NCBI RefSeq assembly: GCF_000022085.1
Contig: NC_011894.1
Span: forward strand, 4,517,001 to 4,581,000
DNA length: 64,000 bases
Direction: 5' to 3'
Source: Methylobacterium nodulans ORS 2060
Lineage (GTDB): Bacteria > Pseudomonadota > Alphaproteobacteria > Rhizobiales > Beijerinckiaceae
Part shown: positions 9,211 through 17,831 of the stretch, one piece after another
Position numbering within the stretch: position 1 is the stretch's first letter
Layout: the number at the start of each line of letters is the position of its first letter
Notes under the pieces: generated by a model
Databases searched by the model: none
What the model saw: the letters and a program-made list of their open reading frames with translations, nothing else
What the model was told of the DNA's origin: nothing
Position numbers and translations under genes: made by a program

Positions 9211-9840
9211 ATGTCCCTCATGCCTCTCCTGCGCAGCTTCCATCGTTGGAACGCCGCCCTTCTCGGCCTTTTCCTCACCCTGCATCTCGCCACCCATGCC
9301 GCCGGGATGGCAGGGGTTGCGGCGCATCTCGCGGTGCTGCGGCGGCTCCGCGAGATCTATCGCGGGATGTTGACCGAAACCCTTCTCATCGGGCTCTTCG
9401 CCGTCCAGATCCTTCTGGGCGTTGCGCTGGCCTTCGGCCGGGGGTGGCCGCGCGGAGGGTGGGCCTGGCTCCAGGTGCTCTCGGGCGGCTATCTCGTTTT
9501 CTTCCTGCTGCAGCACGTGCCCGCGATCCTCCTCGCGCGGATGCAGGAGCCGCCGCTCGACACCGACAGCCATTTCGCGGCCGCCGTGGTGAGCCGCGCG
9601 CCCTTCGTGTTCTACTTCGGTCCCTATTACGCGCTGGCCCTCGCGGCCCTTGCCGCGCACCTTGCCGCGGCGCTCAGGTTCCGGAACTGGCCCGCGCCTG
9701 CGCCGCTCTGGCTGCGCTTGCTGCCCCTCGCGGGGCTCGCCTTCGGTCTGGCGGTGGTGGCCGGGCTGTCCGGCCTTTGGAGCCCGGTGCCCCTGCCTCC
9801 CGCCAATGCCGCCTATCTTGAGCGCCTGCGCGCCTGGTGA
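9211..9840 (+). CDS. Five-helix integral membrane protein, cytochrome-b-like, function unknown
   Basis: 209 residues from ATG 9211 (a TTG at 9184 is the alternative). Five hydrophobic segments are visible: around HRWNAALLGLFLTLHLATHAAG, TETLLIGLFAVQILLGVALAFG, WLQVLSGGYLVFFLLQHVPAILLA, FYFGPYYALALAALAAHLAAAL and LLPLAGLAFGLAVVAGLSGLW. Histidines recur inside or at the ends of the helices (SFHRW, TLHLATH, LQHVP, AAHLA), reminiscent of the haem-b membrane anchors of succinate dehydrogenase/fumarate reductase, but the family match is weak and no redox partner gene is nearby. Convergent with dgcA. Confidence 0.75.
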   Translation: MSLMPLLRSFHRWNAALLGLFLTLHLATHAAGMAGVAAHLAVLRRLREIYRGMLTETLLIGLFAVQILLGVALAFGRGWPRGGWAWLQVLSGGYLVFFLLQHVPAILLARMQEPPLDTDSHFAAAVVSRAPFVFYFGPYYALALAALAAHLAAALRFRNWPAPAPLWLRLLPLAGLAFGLAVVAGLSGLWSPVPLPPANAAYLERLRAW

Positions 9841-9984
9841 CGCCGGCACTCATGCAGACTTGCACGGGTGCTCGCCGGACCCTCGCAACTTCCCGCACGA
9901 GACCGGCGAGCGACTGCAGACGCAGTCAGGGCATCCCCGGACGCGGTCGACCCCGGCACCGCGCGCATCTTGGTTGCCGGTCCG

Positions 9985-10965
9985 TCACCCCCACAGGGCC
10001 GGCTCCGGCGGATGGATGGTGCTGCCCTCGAAGCGCAGGCCGGGCTCGCGGTCCCGGGCGAGGAGGAGCGGCCCATCGAGATCGACGAAGGCGGCGAAGT
10101 CCGCGAGCAGCATGGCCGGCGCCATGGCGAGCGAGGTGCCGACCATGCAGCCGACCATGATGGTGAGCCCCCGCTCGCGGGCCGCGCGGGCAAGCGCCAG
10201 GGCCTCGGTGAGGCCGCCGGCCTTGTCGAGCTTGATGTTGATCGCGTCGTAGCGGCCGAGCAGCGCGTCGAGGCCGGCCGTGTCGTGCAGGCTCTCGTCG
10301 GCGCAGAGCGGGATGCTGCGCGGCAGGCCGGCGAGGGCGCCGTCGTCGGAGGCGGGGAGCGGCTGCTCGATCAGTTCCACGCCCGCCGCCGCGCAGGCCG
10401 CGAGATTCTCGGCCAGGGTGCCGGCCCGCCAGGCCTCGTTGGCGTCGACGATGAGCCGCGCGGCCGGAGCCCCGCGGCGCACGGCCGCGATGCGCGCCGG
10501 GTCGCCCTCGCCCCCGAGCTTCACCTTGAGCAGGGGCCGCTGCGCCGCCGCGCGGGCCGCCGCCTCCATCTCCTCGGGCGTGCCGAGGCTGAGCGTGTAG
10601 GCGGTGGTGGCGGGGCAGGGCGGCGGGAGGCCGGCGATGGCATGGGCGGGCCGCCCGGTCGCCTTGGCCTCGTAATCCCACAGGGCGCAGTCGAGGGCGT
10701 TGCGCGCCGCGCCCGCCGGCATCAGCCGGAGGAGGTCGGCGCGCGTCGCACCCGCCGCCACCGCCGGCCCCTGCGCGGCGACGAGGTCGCGCACGCCCTC
10801 CACGGTCTCGCCGTAGCGGGCGTAGGGCACGCATTCGCCCCGGCCCGTATGGGTGCCGTCCGTGACCCGGGCCTCGACGACGACCGCCTCCGTGCGGCTG
10901 CCGCGCGAGATGGTGAAGCGGCCCGCGAGCGGCCAGGTCTCGACCGCGACCTCGAGGCGGATCAT
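9985..10965 (-). CDS. dgcA: N-acetyl-D-glutamate racemase DgcA (enolase superfamily, dipeptide-epimerase-like)
   Basis: 326 residues. Enolase-superfamily, muconate-lactonizing subgroup: a catalytic KxK (LKVKLG) on one face, metal ligands in VDANEAW (Asp), ELIEQPL (Glu) and LCADESLHD (Asp), and the opposing base in INIKLDKAGG (Lys), as in L-Ala-D/L-Glu epimerases. Next to dgcN, the described role is racemisation of N-acetyl-D-Glu to N-acetyl-L-Glu, so that D-glutamate enters central metabolism. The alternative is a murein-peptide Ala-Glu epimerase (YcjG/YkfB). The start ATG overlaps the dgcN stop by ATGA (10962-10965), so the pair is one transcription unit. Confidence 0.88.
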   Translation of the reverse strand: MIRLEVAVETWPLAGRFTISRGSRTEAVVVEARVTDGTHTGRGECVPYARYGETVEGVRDLVAAQGPAVAAGATRADLLRLMPAGAARNALDCALWDYEAKATGRPAHAIAGLPPPCPATTAYTLSLGTPEEMEAAARAAAQRPLLKVKLGGEGDPARIAAVRRGAPAARLIVDANEAWRAGTLAENLAACAAAGVELIEQPLPASDDGALAGLPRSIPLCADESLHDTAGLDALLGRYDAINIKLDKAGGLTEALALARAARERGLTIMVGCMVGTSLAMAPAMLLADFAAFVDLDGPLLLARDREPGLRFEGSTIHPPEPALWG

Positions 10966-11984
10966 GCCGCGACTCCCGCCGGATACAGGGTGGCGATGCG
11001 CTCCACGATGCTCTCGACGCCGAACCGCACCGGGTCGGTCGCCGGCAGGTCATGGGCAGCGGCGAGGTGCTCCAGCAGCGCCCGTGCCTCTGCCTCCTCC
11101 AGCGCCTGCGTGTTCACCGCGATGCCGACCGGGCGGATCTCTGGATTGGTGAGGCTGCCGCAGCGGACCGTGAGGTCGATGACCTCCTCGATCGAGGGCA
11201 GGGGATGCTGCACGCCGCGCATGCGGGTGCGGGTCGGCTCGTGGCAGACCACGAAGGCGTCGGGCTGCGCCCCGTGCAGCAGGCCGAGGCTCACGCCCGC
11301 GAAGGAGGGATGGAACAGCGAGCCCTGGCCCTCGATCAGGTCCCAGTGCTCGGGCGCGGCGGCGGGAGAGATCCATTCCACCGCGCCGGAGATGAAATCC
11401 GCCACCACGGCGTCGATGGCGACGCCGCGGCCGGAGATGAACACGCCGGTCTGGCCGGTGGCCCGGAAATCGGCGTCGAAGCCGCGAGCGCGCATGCCCT
11501 TTTCCAGGGCCAGCACCGTGTATTTCTTGCCGACCGAGCAATCCGTCCCGACGGTGAGGAGGCGACGGCCCGGCCGCTTCGTGCCCTTGCCGGTGTCGAA
11601 GCGCTGGTCGGAATGGCGCACGTCGTAAAGCTGCCGGCCGCCCCGTGCCGCCGCCTCGGCGATGGCGGGGATCGAACCGAGCCGTGTGTGCAGCCCGCTC
11701 GCCACGTCGAGCCCGGCCTCGAGCGCCGCGACGATCGAGGTGATCCAATGGTCCGGCAGCACGCCGCCCGCATTCACCACGCCGACGATCAGCGTGCGCA
11801 CGCCCTTCGCCACTGCCTCCTCGATCGTCAGGTCGGGGATGCCGAGATCGGCCGCGCAGCCCGGCAGGCGCAGCTGCCCGACGCACCATTCCGGCCGCCA
11901 GTCCACGATGCCGTAGGCGGTCTTGGCGGCGAGGCGGTCGGGGACGTCGCCGAGGAACATCAGGTAGGGCGTGGCGATCTGCAT
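10962..11984 (-). CDS. dgcN: D-glutamate N-acetyltransferase DgcN (DUF1611 family)
   Basis: 340 residues, the DUF1611 (P-loop plus Rossmann-like N-terminus) pattern: MQIATPYLMFLGDVPDRLAAKTAYGIVDWRPEWCVGQLRLPG, then TLIVGVVNAGGVLPDHWITSI and ASGLHTRLGSIP, a Walker-A-like LLTVGTDCSVGKKYTVLAL, ATGQTGVFISGRGVAIDAVVADF, LIEGQGSLFHPSFAGVSLGLLHGAQPDAFVVCHEPTR. DgcN acetylates D-Glu so that DgcA can racemise it. First gene of the dgcN-dgcA operon. Its 5' end faces the glutamate ABC importer across a 183-bp divergent region, which suggests that the importer feeds it or that one regulator serves both. Confidence 0.9.
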   Translation of the reverse strand: MQIATPYLMFLGDVPDRLAAKTAYGIVDWRPEWCVGQLRLPGCAADLGIPDLTIEEAVAKGVRTLIVGVVNAGGVLPDHWITSIVAALEAGLDVASGLHTRLGSIPAIAEAAARGGRQLYDVRHSDQRFDTGKGTKRPGRRLLTVGTDCSVGKKYTVLALEKGMRARGFDADFRATGQTGVFISGRGVAIDAVVADFISGAVEWISPAAAPEHWDLIEGQGSLFHPSFAGVSLGLLHGAQPDAFVVCHEPTRTRMRGVQHPLPSIEEVIDLTVRCGSLTNPEIRPVGIAVNTQALEEAEARALLEHLAAAHDLPATDPVRFGVESIVERIATLYPAGVAA

Positions 11985-12100
11985 GCGGTCCGCTCCTGGC
12001 GGGGGCGTTCAGGCGGGCATAAGGGCTGCCGCGGGGCGGCGCCCGCTGTTCTCGCGCGCGGCTGCGTGTTCCGCAACCGGTCCCGGGCGCTGCACAACAT

Positions 12101-12116
12101 GGGCACGGCCCTTGAC
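12101..12116 (+). promoter_or_regulatory. Sigma-54-like element upstream of the glutamate importer (imperfect)
   Basis: GGGCAC-GGCCC-TTGAC matches the sigma-54 consensus TGGCAC-N5-TTGCW except at the critical -12 C, which is A. It lies about 52 bp before the importer start. The mismatch at -12 makes it doubtful. Confidence 0.3.
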
Positions 12117-12167
12117 GCCGCGGCCCGCAATGGCGGACGTAGAACCCCGCCCAAAAGGAGAATGTGG

Positions 12168-13073
12168 ATGCCCTTGAAACGCCTGCTGCCCCTCCTGGTC
12201 GCTGGCCTCGCCGCGATGCCGGCCTCGGCGGAGGAACTCACCGGAACTCTCAAGAAGATCAAGGAGACCGGCGCGATCACCCTGGGCTACCGCGACTCGT
12301 CCGTGCCGTTCTCCTACCTCGACGGCAACCAGAAGCCCGTCGGCTACGCCATGGACATCTGCTACAAGATCGTCGAGGCGGTGAAGGCGAAGCTCGCCAT
12401 GCCGAATCTCGAGGTCAAGCTGAACCCGGTGACCTCGGCGACGCGCATCCCGCTCATGGCCAACGGCACGATCGACCTCGAATGCGGCTCGACCACCAAC
12501 AACGCCGAGCGCCAGAAGCAGGTGGCGTTCACCAACACCCACTTCCTGACCGCCAACCGCTTCGTCGCCAAGAAGGCCAGCAACGTCAACAAGTTCGAGG
12601 ATCTGAAGGGCAAGACGGTGGTGTCCACTTCCGGCACCACCAACATCAAGCAGATCAACGAGTACAACGCGGCGCACAAGTTCGGCATGACGATCCTGCC
12701 GGCCAAGGATCACGCCGAGGCATTCCTGATGGTGGAGACCGGCCGCGCGGTCGCCTTCGTGATGGACGACGTGCTGCTGGCCTCGCTCGCCGCCGGTTCC
12801 AAGGAACCCGACGCCTACATGATCTCGAAGGACGCGATCTCCAAGCCCGAACCCTACGGCATCATGCTCCGCAAGGACGACGCGCCATTCAAGAAGGTGG
12901 CCGACGAGGCGACAGCGGCCTTCTACCGTAGCCCGGAGGGTCCGGCGACCTACGACAAGTGGTTCACTAAGCCGATCCCGCCGCGCAACATCAATCTGAA
13001 CCTGCCGATGGATGCGGCGATGAAGAAAGCCTTCGCGCAGCCGAGCGACAGCCCCGACCCGGCGATGTACTGA
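12168..13073 (+). CDS. gltI: Glutamate/aspartate-type ABC transporter, periplasmic substrate-binding protein
   Basis: 301 residues. Start ATG 12168 is set by AAGGAG at 12155-12160 with 7-nt spacing; ATG 12162 is too close. A signal peptide (MPLKRLLPLLVAGLAAMPASA-EE) precedes the SBP_bac_3 fold: GTLKKIKETGAITLGYRDSSVPFSYLDGNQKPVGYAMDIC, LVTSATRIPLMANGTIDLECGSTTNNAERQKQVAFTN, GKTVVSTSGTTN, EPYGIMLRKDDAPFK. The SATRIPLMANGTIDLECGSTTN block is typical of GltI/AatJ/BztA-type binding proteins for acidic amino acids. First gene of a four-gene importer operon, divergent from dgcN. Whether it binds D-Glu as well as L-Glu cannot be read from sequence. Confidence 0.93.
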   Translation: MPLKRLLPLLVAGLAAMPASAEELTGTLKKIKETGAITLGYRDSSVPFSYLDGNQKPVGYAMDICYKIVEAVKAKLAMPNLEVKLNPVTSATRIPLMANGTIDLECGSTTNNAERQKQVAFTNTHFLTANRFVAKKASNVNKFEDLKGKTVVSTSGTTNIKQINEYNAAHKFGMTILPAKDHAEAFLMVETGRAVAFVMDDVLLASLAAGSKEPDAYMISKDAISKPEPYGIMLRKDDAPFKKVADEATAAFYRSPEGPATYDKWFTKPIPPRNINLNLPMDAAMKKAFAQPSDSPDPAMY

Positions 13074-13100
13074 CGCGCCGCCGGTTCACGAGCAAGGACC

Positions 13101-13136
13101 CGTCCAGGACAGAGCGGATGCCGCTTCTCCTGGACG
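13101..13136. other. Intercistronic hairpin after the binding-protein gene
   Basis: CGTCCAGGA (13101-13109) pairs with TCCTGGACG (13128-13136), with an inner AGCGG/CCGCT stem. It lies 27 bp after the binding-protein stop and has no T-run. Such hairpins commonly stabilise the binding-protein mRNA so that it is made in excess over the permeases. The rest of the 283-bp gap (to 13356) holds a short CTCTCCCGCG/CGGGGGGAGGGG palindrome at about 13211-13238 but no gene. Confidence 0.5.
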
Positions 13137-13356
13137 GAGATGCGATCGATCAAGGACCCGGGATCCGTCGGGCGTTCCCATCGGCGCCTGACGGATGCTC
13201 GGTGGGAGAATCCTCTCTCCCGCGTCGGGGGGAGGGGCGCGACGGCGTCATGAAGCCGTGGATACGGCGGATTTCGCCCCCGCTCCCACCCGAAATGGCG
13301 TAACGTCGGGCCGGCGCGTAGCCGGGATCGGGATCACCGCGGCAACGGGGTGTGGG

Positions 13357-14079
13357 ATGAACTACAACTGGAACTGGAGCATCTTCTTCGATCTGTCGCC
13401 GGAAGGCACGGGCACCTACGCCGACATGCTCCTGTCGGGCTTGGTCTGGACCATCGTCACGGCGCTCTGCGCCTGGATCATCGCCTTCGCGGTCGGCTCG
13501 GTGATCGGCGTGATGCGCACGCTGCCGAACCGCGCCGCCCAGGCGTTCGGCAACGGCTATGTCGAGGTGTTCCGCAACATCCCGCTGCTCGTGCAGATGT
13601 TCCTGTGGTTCTTCGTGCTGCCGGAGCTGCTGCCGCAGGATTGGGGCACCTGGCTGAAGCAGCTGCCCGATGCCCCCTTCTACACCGCCGTGGTGTGCCT
13701 GGGCTTCTTCACCGCCTCGCGCGTCGCCGAGCAGGTGCGGGCCGGCATCCAGTCCCTGCCGCGCGGCCAGCGCATGGCCGGCACGGCGCTCGGCCTCACC
13801 ACCGGCCAGACCTACCGCTACGTGCTGCTGCCCAACGCCTACCGCATCATCCTGCCCCCGCTCACCTCCGAGTTCCTCAACAACCTCAAGAACACGTCGG
13901 TGGCGCTGACCATCGGGCTGCTCGAACTCACCGCCCGCGCCCGCTCGATGCAGGAATTCTCGTTCCAGGTCTTCGAGGCCTTCACGGCGGCGACCATCCT
14001 CTACATCATCATCAACCTGGTGGTGGTGACGGCGGCCGGGTTCCTGGAGCGCAAGGTCGCGATCCCCGGCGCCCGCTGA
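13357..14079 (+). CDS. gltJ: Glutamate/aspartate ABC transporter permease, subunit 1
   Basis: 240 residues. A HisM/GlnP-type permease: hydrophobic helices at SGLVWTIVTALCAWIIAFAVGSVIGVM, PLLVQMFLWFFVLPELL, FYTAVVCLGFFTASRV and the C-terminal ILYIIINLVVVTAAGFL, with the EAA loop EQVRAGIQSLPRGQRMAGTALGLT that contacts the ATPase. VEVFRNIPLLVQ is the conserved signature of polar-amino-acid permeases. It pairs with the permease 41 bp downstream to form the membrane channel. The start at ATG 13357 gives the typical MNYNWNWSIFF N-terminus of GltJ proteins. Confidence 0.93.
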   Translation: MNYNWNWSIFFDLSPEGTGTYADMLLSGLVWTIVTALCAWIIAFAVGSVIGVMRTLPNRAAQAFGNGYVEVFRNIPLLVQMFLWFFVLPELLPQDWGTWLKQLPDAPFYTAVVCLGFFTASRVAEQVRAGIQSLPRGQRMAGTALGLTTGQTYRYVLLPNAYRIILPPLTSEFLNNLKNTSVALTIGLLELTARARSMQEFSFQVFEAFTAATILYIIINLVVVTAAGFLERKVAIPGAR

Positions 14080-14120
14080 TGATGCCGATCCTTCCACCTT
14101 CCCGACGCGGGTGAGAGCCG

Positions 14121-14813
14121 ATGCTCGCCAATTTCGATTTCAGCGTCATCGTCAATGCGCTGCCCTACCTGTTCCTGACGGGCATGACCTTCACGCTGAC
14201 GCTCACCGCGCTCGCGGCGCTCGGCGGCGTGATCCTCGGCACGCTGATCGCGATGATGCGGCTCTCCGGCCTGCCGGTGGCGCCGGTGGTGGCCAAGGGC
14301 TACGTCAACTTCATGCGCTCGCTGCCGCTGGTGCTGGTGATCTTCTGGTTCTACTTCCTGGTGCCGTATATCGGGCAATGGCTCACCGGGGCCGACCGGC
14401 CGATCCAGGTCGGCGCCTTCACCTCCTCGCTGGTCACCTTCACGCTGTTCGAGGCGGCCTATTTCTCGGAGATCATGCGGGCCGGCATCCAGTCGATCCC
14501 GAAGGGCCAGAGTGCGGCCGCCTCGGCGCTCGGCCTCACCTATTGGCAGAGCATGAGCAACATCATCCTGCCCCAGGCCTTCCGCAACATGCTGCCCGTC
14601 CTGCTGACCCAGACCATCGTGCTGTTCCAGGACACCTCGCTGGTCTACGTGCTGTCGATCACCGACTTCCTGGGCGCCGCCTCCAAGGTGGCGCAGCGCG
14701 ACGGCCGCCTCGTCGAGATGTACCTGTTCGCGGCCGTGGTCTATTTCGTGATCTGCTTCTTCGCCTCGACCCTGGTGCGCCGTCTGCAGCGCCGCATCGC
14801 CATCATCCGCTGA
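14121..14813 (+). CDS. gltK: Glutamate/aspartate ABC transporter permease, subunit 2
   Basis: 230 residues, second HisM-type permease: FLTGMTFTLTLTALAALGGVILGTLIAMM, YVNFMRSLPLVLVIFWFYFLVPYI, and the EAA loop SEIMRAGIQSIPKGQSAAASALGLTYWQSM. DTSLVYVLSITDFLGAASKVAQRDGRLVEMY is characteristic of GltK. The heterodimer with the upstream permease carries the substrate across the inner membrane; energy comes from the ATPase encoded 18 bp downstream. Confidence 0.93.
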   Translation: MLANFDFSVIVNALPYLFLTGMTFTLTLTALAALGGVILGTLIAMMRLSGLPVAPVVAKGYVNFMRSLPLVLVIFWFYFLVPYIGQWLTGADRPIQVGAFTSSLVTFTLFEAAYFSEIMRAGIQSIPKGQSAAASALGLTYWQSMSNIILPQAFRNMLPVLLTQTIVLFQDTSLVYVLSITDFLGAASKVAQRDGRLVEMYLFAAVVYFVICFFASTLVRRLQRRIAIIR

Positions 14814-14831
14814 ACTCGAGAGGCCCGTCCC

Positions 14832-15692
14832 ATGACCTCGTCCGCGATGCCGCCTCCCGCTACTGCCCCGGAGCCCCAGGCCACGGCCGCGATGGCGCCT
14901 CCTTCCGGCCCGGTCACAGCGCCGTTCGTCGAGACGCCGCCCGTCACCACGACGTCTGGCCCCATGATCGTCATCGATCAGGTCAGCAAGTGGTACGGCG
15001 ACTTCCAGGTGCTGACGGACTGCACGACCTCGATCGCCAAGGGCGAGGTGGTGGTGGTCTGCGGCCCCTCCGGCTCCGGCAAGTCGACCCTGATCAAGTG
15101 CGTGAACGCGCTCGAACCCTTCCAGAAGGGGCAGATCACCGTCGACGGCACCAAGATCGCCGACAAGCGCACCAACCTGCCCAAGCTGCGCTCGCGGGTG
15201 GGCATGGTGTTCCAGCATTTCGAGCTGTTCCCGCACCTGTCGATCACCGACAACCTGACGCTCGCCCAGCGCAAGGTGCTGGGGCGCGGGCGCGCGGAGG
15301 CGGAGGCGAAAGGGCTCGCGCTGCTGGAGCGGGTGGGGCTGAAGGCGCATGCGCACAAGTTCCCGGGCCAGCTCTCGGGCGGGCAGCAGCAGCGCGTCGC
15401 CATCGCGCGGGCGCTGGCCATGAATCCGATCGTGATGCTGTTCGACGAGCCGACCTCGGCGCTGGACCCGGAGATGGTGGGCGAGGTGCTCGACGTGATG
15501 GTGGAGCTTGCCCGCGAGGGCATGACCATGATGGTGGTCACCCACGAGATGGGCTTTGCCCGCAAGGTGGCGAACCGGGTGATCTTCATGGACCGCGGCG
15601 AGATCGTCGAGGATGCCCACAAGGAGGACTTCTTCGGATCCCCGCGCAGCGAGCGCGCCCAGACCTTCCTCTCGAAGATCCTGTCGCATTGA
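14832..15692 (+). CDS. gltL: Glutamate/aspartate ABC transporter ATP-binding protein
   Basis: 286 residues. All ABC ATPase motifs are present: Walker [11 protein letters not shown]-loop [12 protein letters not shown], signature [15 protein letters not shown], Walker [17 protein letters not shown]-loop VVTHEMGFA. The first ~44 residues (Pro/Ala/Thr-rich) are an unusual extension; the conserved domain begins at [17 protein letters not shown], and an ATG there (14965) would give the usual ~242-residue GltL. A ribosome site (GAGAGGC) sits before the first ATG, so the longer form is annotated. Last gene of the importer operon. Confidence 0.92.
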   Translation: MTSSAMPPPATAPEPQATAAMAPPSGPVTAPFVETPPVTTTSGPMIVIDQVSKWYGDFQVLTDCTTSIAKGEVVVVCGPSGSGKSTLIKCVNALEPFQKGQITVDGTKIADKRTNLPKLRSRVGMVFQHFELFPHLSITDNLTLAQRKVLGRGRAEAEAKGLALLERVGLKAHAHKFPGQLSGGQQQRVAIARALAMNPIVMLFDEPTSALDPEMVGEVLDVMVELAREGMTMMVVTHEMGFARKVANRVIFMDRGEIVEDAHKEDFFGSPRSERAQTFLSKILSH

Positions 15693-16361
15693 GCCTTCGG
15701 GGGTGGCGATGCTGCGGATGGTCGGGAACTGGTGCTCGGCCGCGGCCATCCGAGTGCGCATCGTCGCCGCAGATCAAGCGCAGGGTTCGGATGCCGAGCC
15801 CCCTACCCGATTGGGATCAGGCGCAATCTCTCTCCCTGGAGCGGTCGTCGATAGCGCAGCGTCTCAGAAGATCCTCATTGTGTTGCAGTGAATTCCTTCA
15901 TCCTGGTGCAGAGTGTTGCCAGAACGGGACCGCCTTCCGTTCCATCGGCGATCCATATTTTATCTATTCTAAATTATAGCAGGTCAGGTCAGTGCAGCCT
16001 CCGTGGTCGATCCCATGAATAATGTTTGCGTTATGGTCTCAATAATAACCAATTTAAAAATTTCCTAAATTCCTCTTTGACGATTCGACGGACAAAATTA
16101 ATATACAATAGTGACGACAAATCATTGAACGTGATTTGATAACCCAGGGTAATAGATTGTTGTGAAGGCAGGTTGCTGCAAGTTTTTCTGAGTTGATCGA
16201 CCGATGCGGATGCGAAATCTACTGTTGCGTGCGCGCAACGCATCGTTGCCGTTGCGGTGATCTTGCTCAAAACATATGCAGATGCTCAGAAAATGCCTTT
16301 GCGCCACATGCCACGCGCTGTCAGCTTAGCCGTAGTCAGACCGACATTGGATTTGAGAACC
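15693..16361. other. AT-rich intergenic stretch upstream of the porin gene
   Basis: 669 bp without a credible gene. From about 15890 to 16240 base composition is far more AT-rich than anywhere else in the window (for example around 16020-16150, with TAATAACC, AATTTAAAAATTTCC and AATTAATATACAATAG). This may be a regulatory or nucleoid-protein-binding region for the porin, or a small acquired segment. TTGATA at 16136 is a possible -35 but no well-spaced -10 is clear. Confidence 0.55.
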
Positions 16362-17597
16362 GTGGCGATCCGTTTCACTCCCGTCAGCATGGCTGCCCTG
16401 GCGCTGATGTCCGGCTACGCTCAGGCGGCCGATATGCCCGCCGCGCCAGCGCCGGCCTCCGCGCCGCAAGCCTGCAAGGCCACGATCTCGTTCCCTGCCT
16501 TCAACGGCCCGATCAAGCAGAACCCGGATCCGACCTGCTTCACGATCGGGGGTTTCGGCGACATCTACGTGGGCGGCGCTCTCACGGGCTACGCCTACAC
16601 GCAGACGAATCCGTTCCCCTTCTCGGCGGCTCCCCTGCCGAGCGATCGTGCGGCGCGCGTCGACATCTCGAACCTTCAGGCCTTCATCCAGAAGGCTGAC
16701 GGGCCGTTCCAGTTCTACATCCAGGCCGGTGCCTACGCGATTCCGGCCCTGGGCTTCGTGAACTACAGCGCCTTCGACCAGACCGACCTCCTGTTCAGCC
16801 CGCTGCCGGTCGCCTTCGGCAAGATCGTCATCAACGACATGTGGTCGATCCAGGGTGGCCGCATGCCGACCCTGATCGGATCGGAGGCGCCGTTCACCTT
16901 CCAGAACCTCAACATCTCGCGCGGCCTCCTGTTCAACCAGGAGAACATTATCAATCACGGCATCCAGCTGAACTTCTCGGACGGCCCGTGGTCGGCCTCG
17001 GTCGCGGTGACGGATGGGTTCTTCTCGGGTGAGTTGAGCTGGCTGACGGGGTCGGTCTCCTACAAGATCGACGATGCCAACACGATCGGCATCAACGGCG
17101 GCTTCAACTTCGACCGCACGAACGTGCTCAACCGCAGCCTGCGGTATCAGTACGCCACTCCGCTCTTCCAGCAGAACAGCGGCATCTTCAACATCAACTA
17201 CACCTATTCCGAGGGTCCCTGGACCATCACGCCGTACTTCCAGTTCACGAACGTCGAACGTGATCTGCGGATCGGGATCCTGGAGAGCGCCTCGACCTAT
17301 GGCGGCGCGGTGCTGGCGAGCTACTCCTTCACAGACAACTTCGCCTTGGCCGGCCGCGTCGAGTACGAGACTCAGACCGGCAACCGCCTGACCGGCATCA
17401 CCAGCCTCCTGTACGGACCGGGCAGCTCGGCCCTGTCGTTCACGATCACGCCGACCTTCACGATCGGCCGTTACTTCCTGCGTGGCGAGTACTCGCACGT
17501 GCAGCTCTACGACATCACCGCCGGACTCGGCTTCGGTCGCCTGGGCAACAAGACCTCCCAGGACCGCTACATGATCGAGACCGGATTCACGTTCTAA
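16362..17597 (+). CDS. Outer membrane beta-barrel porin, BBP2/OmpL-like family
   Basis: 411 residues from GTG 16362. This start gives a standard signal peptide (AIRFTPVSMAALALMSGYAQA, cleaved before AD); the frame is open to 16257 with in-frame ATGs at 16293 and 16308, but those would place a non-hydrophobic leader first. After a short linker with two Cys (QACKA, PTCF) come alternating amphipathic strands (GGFGDIYVGGALTGYAYTQ, FQFYIQAGAYAIPALGF, GIQLNFSDGPWSASVAVTDGFF, GIFNINYTYSEGPWTITPYFQFTN) ending in the aromatic MIETGFTF, the usual outer-membrane insertion signal. Matches the putative beta-barrel porin-2 family. Probably passive uptake of small solutes; substrate unknown. Confidence 0.85.
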   Translation: MAIRFTPVSMAALALMSGYAQAADMPAAPAPASAPQACKATISFPAFNGPIKQNPDPTCFTIGGFGDIYVGGALTGYAYTQTNPFPFSAAPLPSDRAARVDISNLQAFIQKADGPFQFYIQAGAYAIPALGFVNYSAFDQTDLLFSPLPVAFGKIVINDMWSIQGGRMPTLIGSEAPFTFQNLNISRGLLFNQENIINHGIQLNFSDGPWSASVAVTDGFFSGELSWLTGSVSYKIDDANTIGINGGFNFDRTNVLNRSLRYQYATPLFQQNSGIFNINYTYSEGPWTITPYFQFTNVERDLRIGILESASTYGGAVLASYSFTDNFALAGRVEYETQTGNRLTGITSLLYGPGSSALSFTITPTFTIGRYFLRGEYSHVQLYDITAGLGFGRLGNKTSQDRYMIETGFTF

Positions 17598-17626
17598 AGC
17601 CGTCCGGGAACCCGGTTTCATGCCAC

Positions 17627-17658
17627 AAGCCCCGTCCGGATTCTTCCCGGCGGGGCTT
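17627..17658 (+). terminator. Hairpin terminator after the porin gene
   Basis: AAGCCCCG-T-CCGG pairs with CCGG-CGGGGCTT (17627-17639 with 17647-17658), 30 bp after the stop codon. The downstream T-run is weak (CGTCCTTCC). Confidence 0.65.
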
Positions 17659-17755
17659 CGTCCTTCCTGACGCTCCGGTCTGTCGGAGTGGCAGCTCGGC
17701 AGATCCGATCCGGCGGTCTCTCGCCGCGATCGCCGTCCCCCACGATTGAGCGGCC

Positions 17756-17786
17756 CAAACAAAACCCCCGTCCGGGAGGACGGGGG
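17756..17786 (-). terminator. Rho-independent terminator of the Bax inhibitor-1 family gene
   Basis: On the minus strand CCCCCGTCC, loop TCCC, GGACGGGGG (17786 down to 17765) is followed by TTTTGTTT. It lies 45 bp beyond the stop at 17832 and points correctly for that gene. Confidence 0.8.
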
Positions 17787-17831
17787 GCCGGCCGGAGGCT
17801 GAACGGCTGGGTGAGGCGGGGCTCCGCCCGC

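Noticed and set aside
9046..9849. A 267-residue minus-strand frame opposite the membrane-protein gene
   Set aside because: Charged, Arg/Gln/Gly-rich and featureless, while the plus strand reads a five-helix membrane protein.
9871..9910. CTCGCCGG...CCGGCGAG hairpin between the membrane-protein gene and dgcA
   Set aside because: An 8-bp stem with a 24-nt loop and no T-run; expected by chance in GC-rich DNA.
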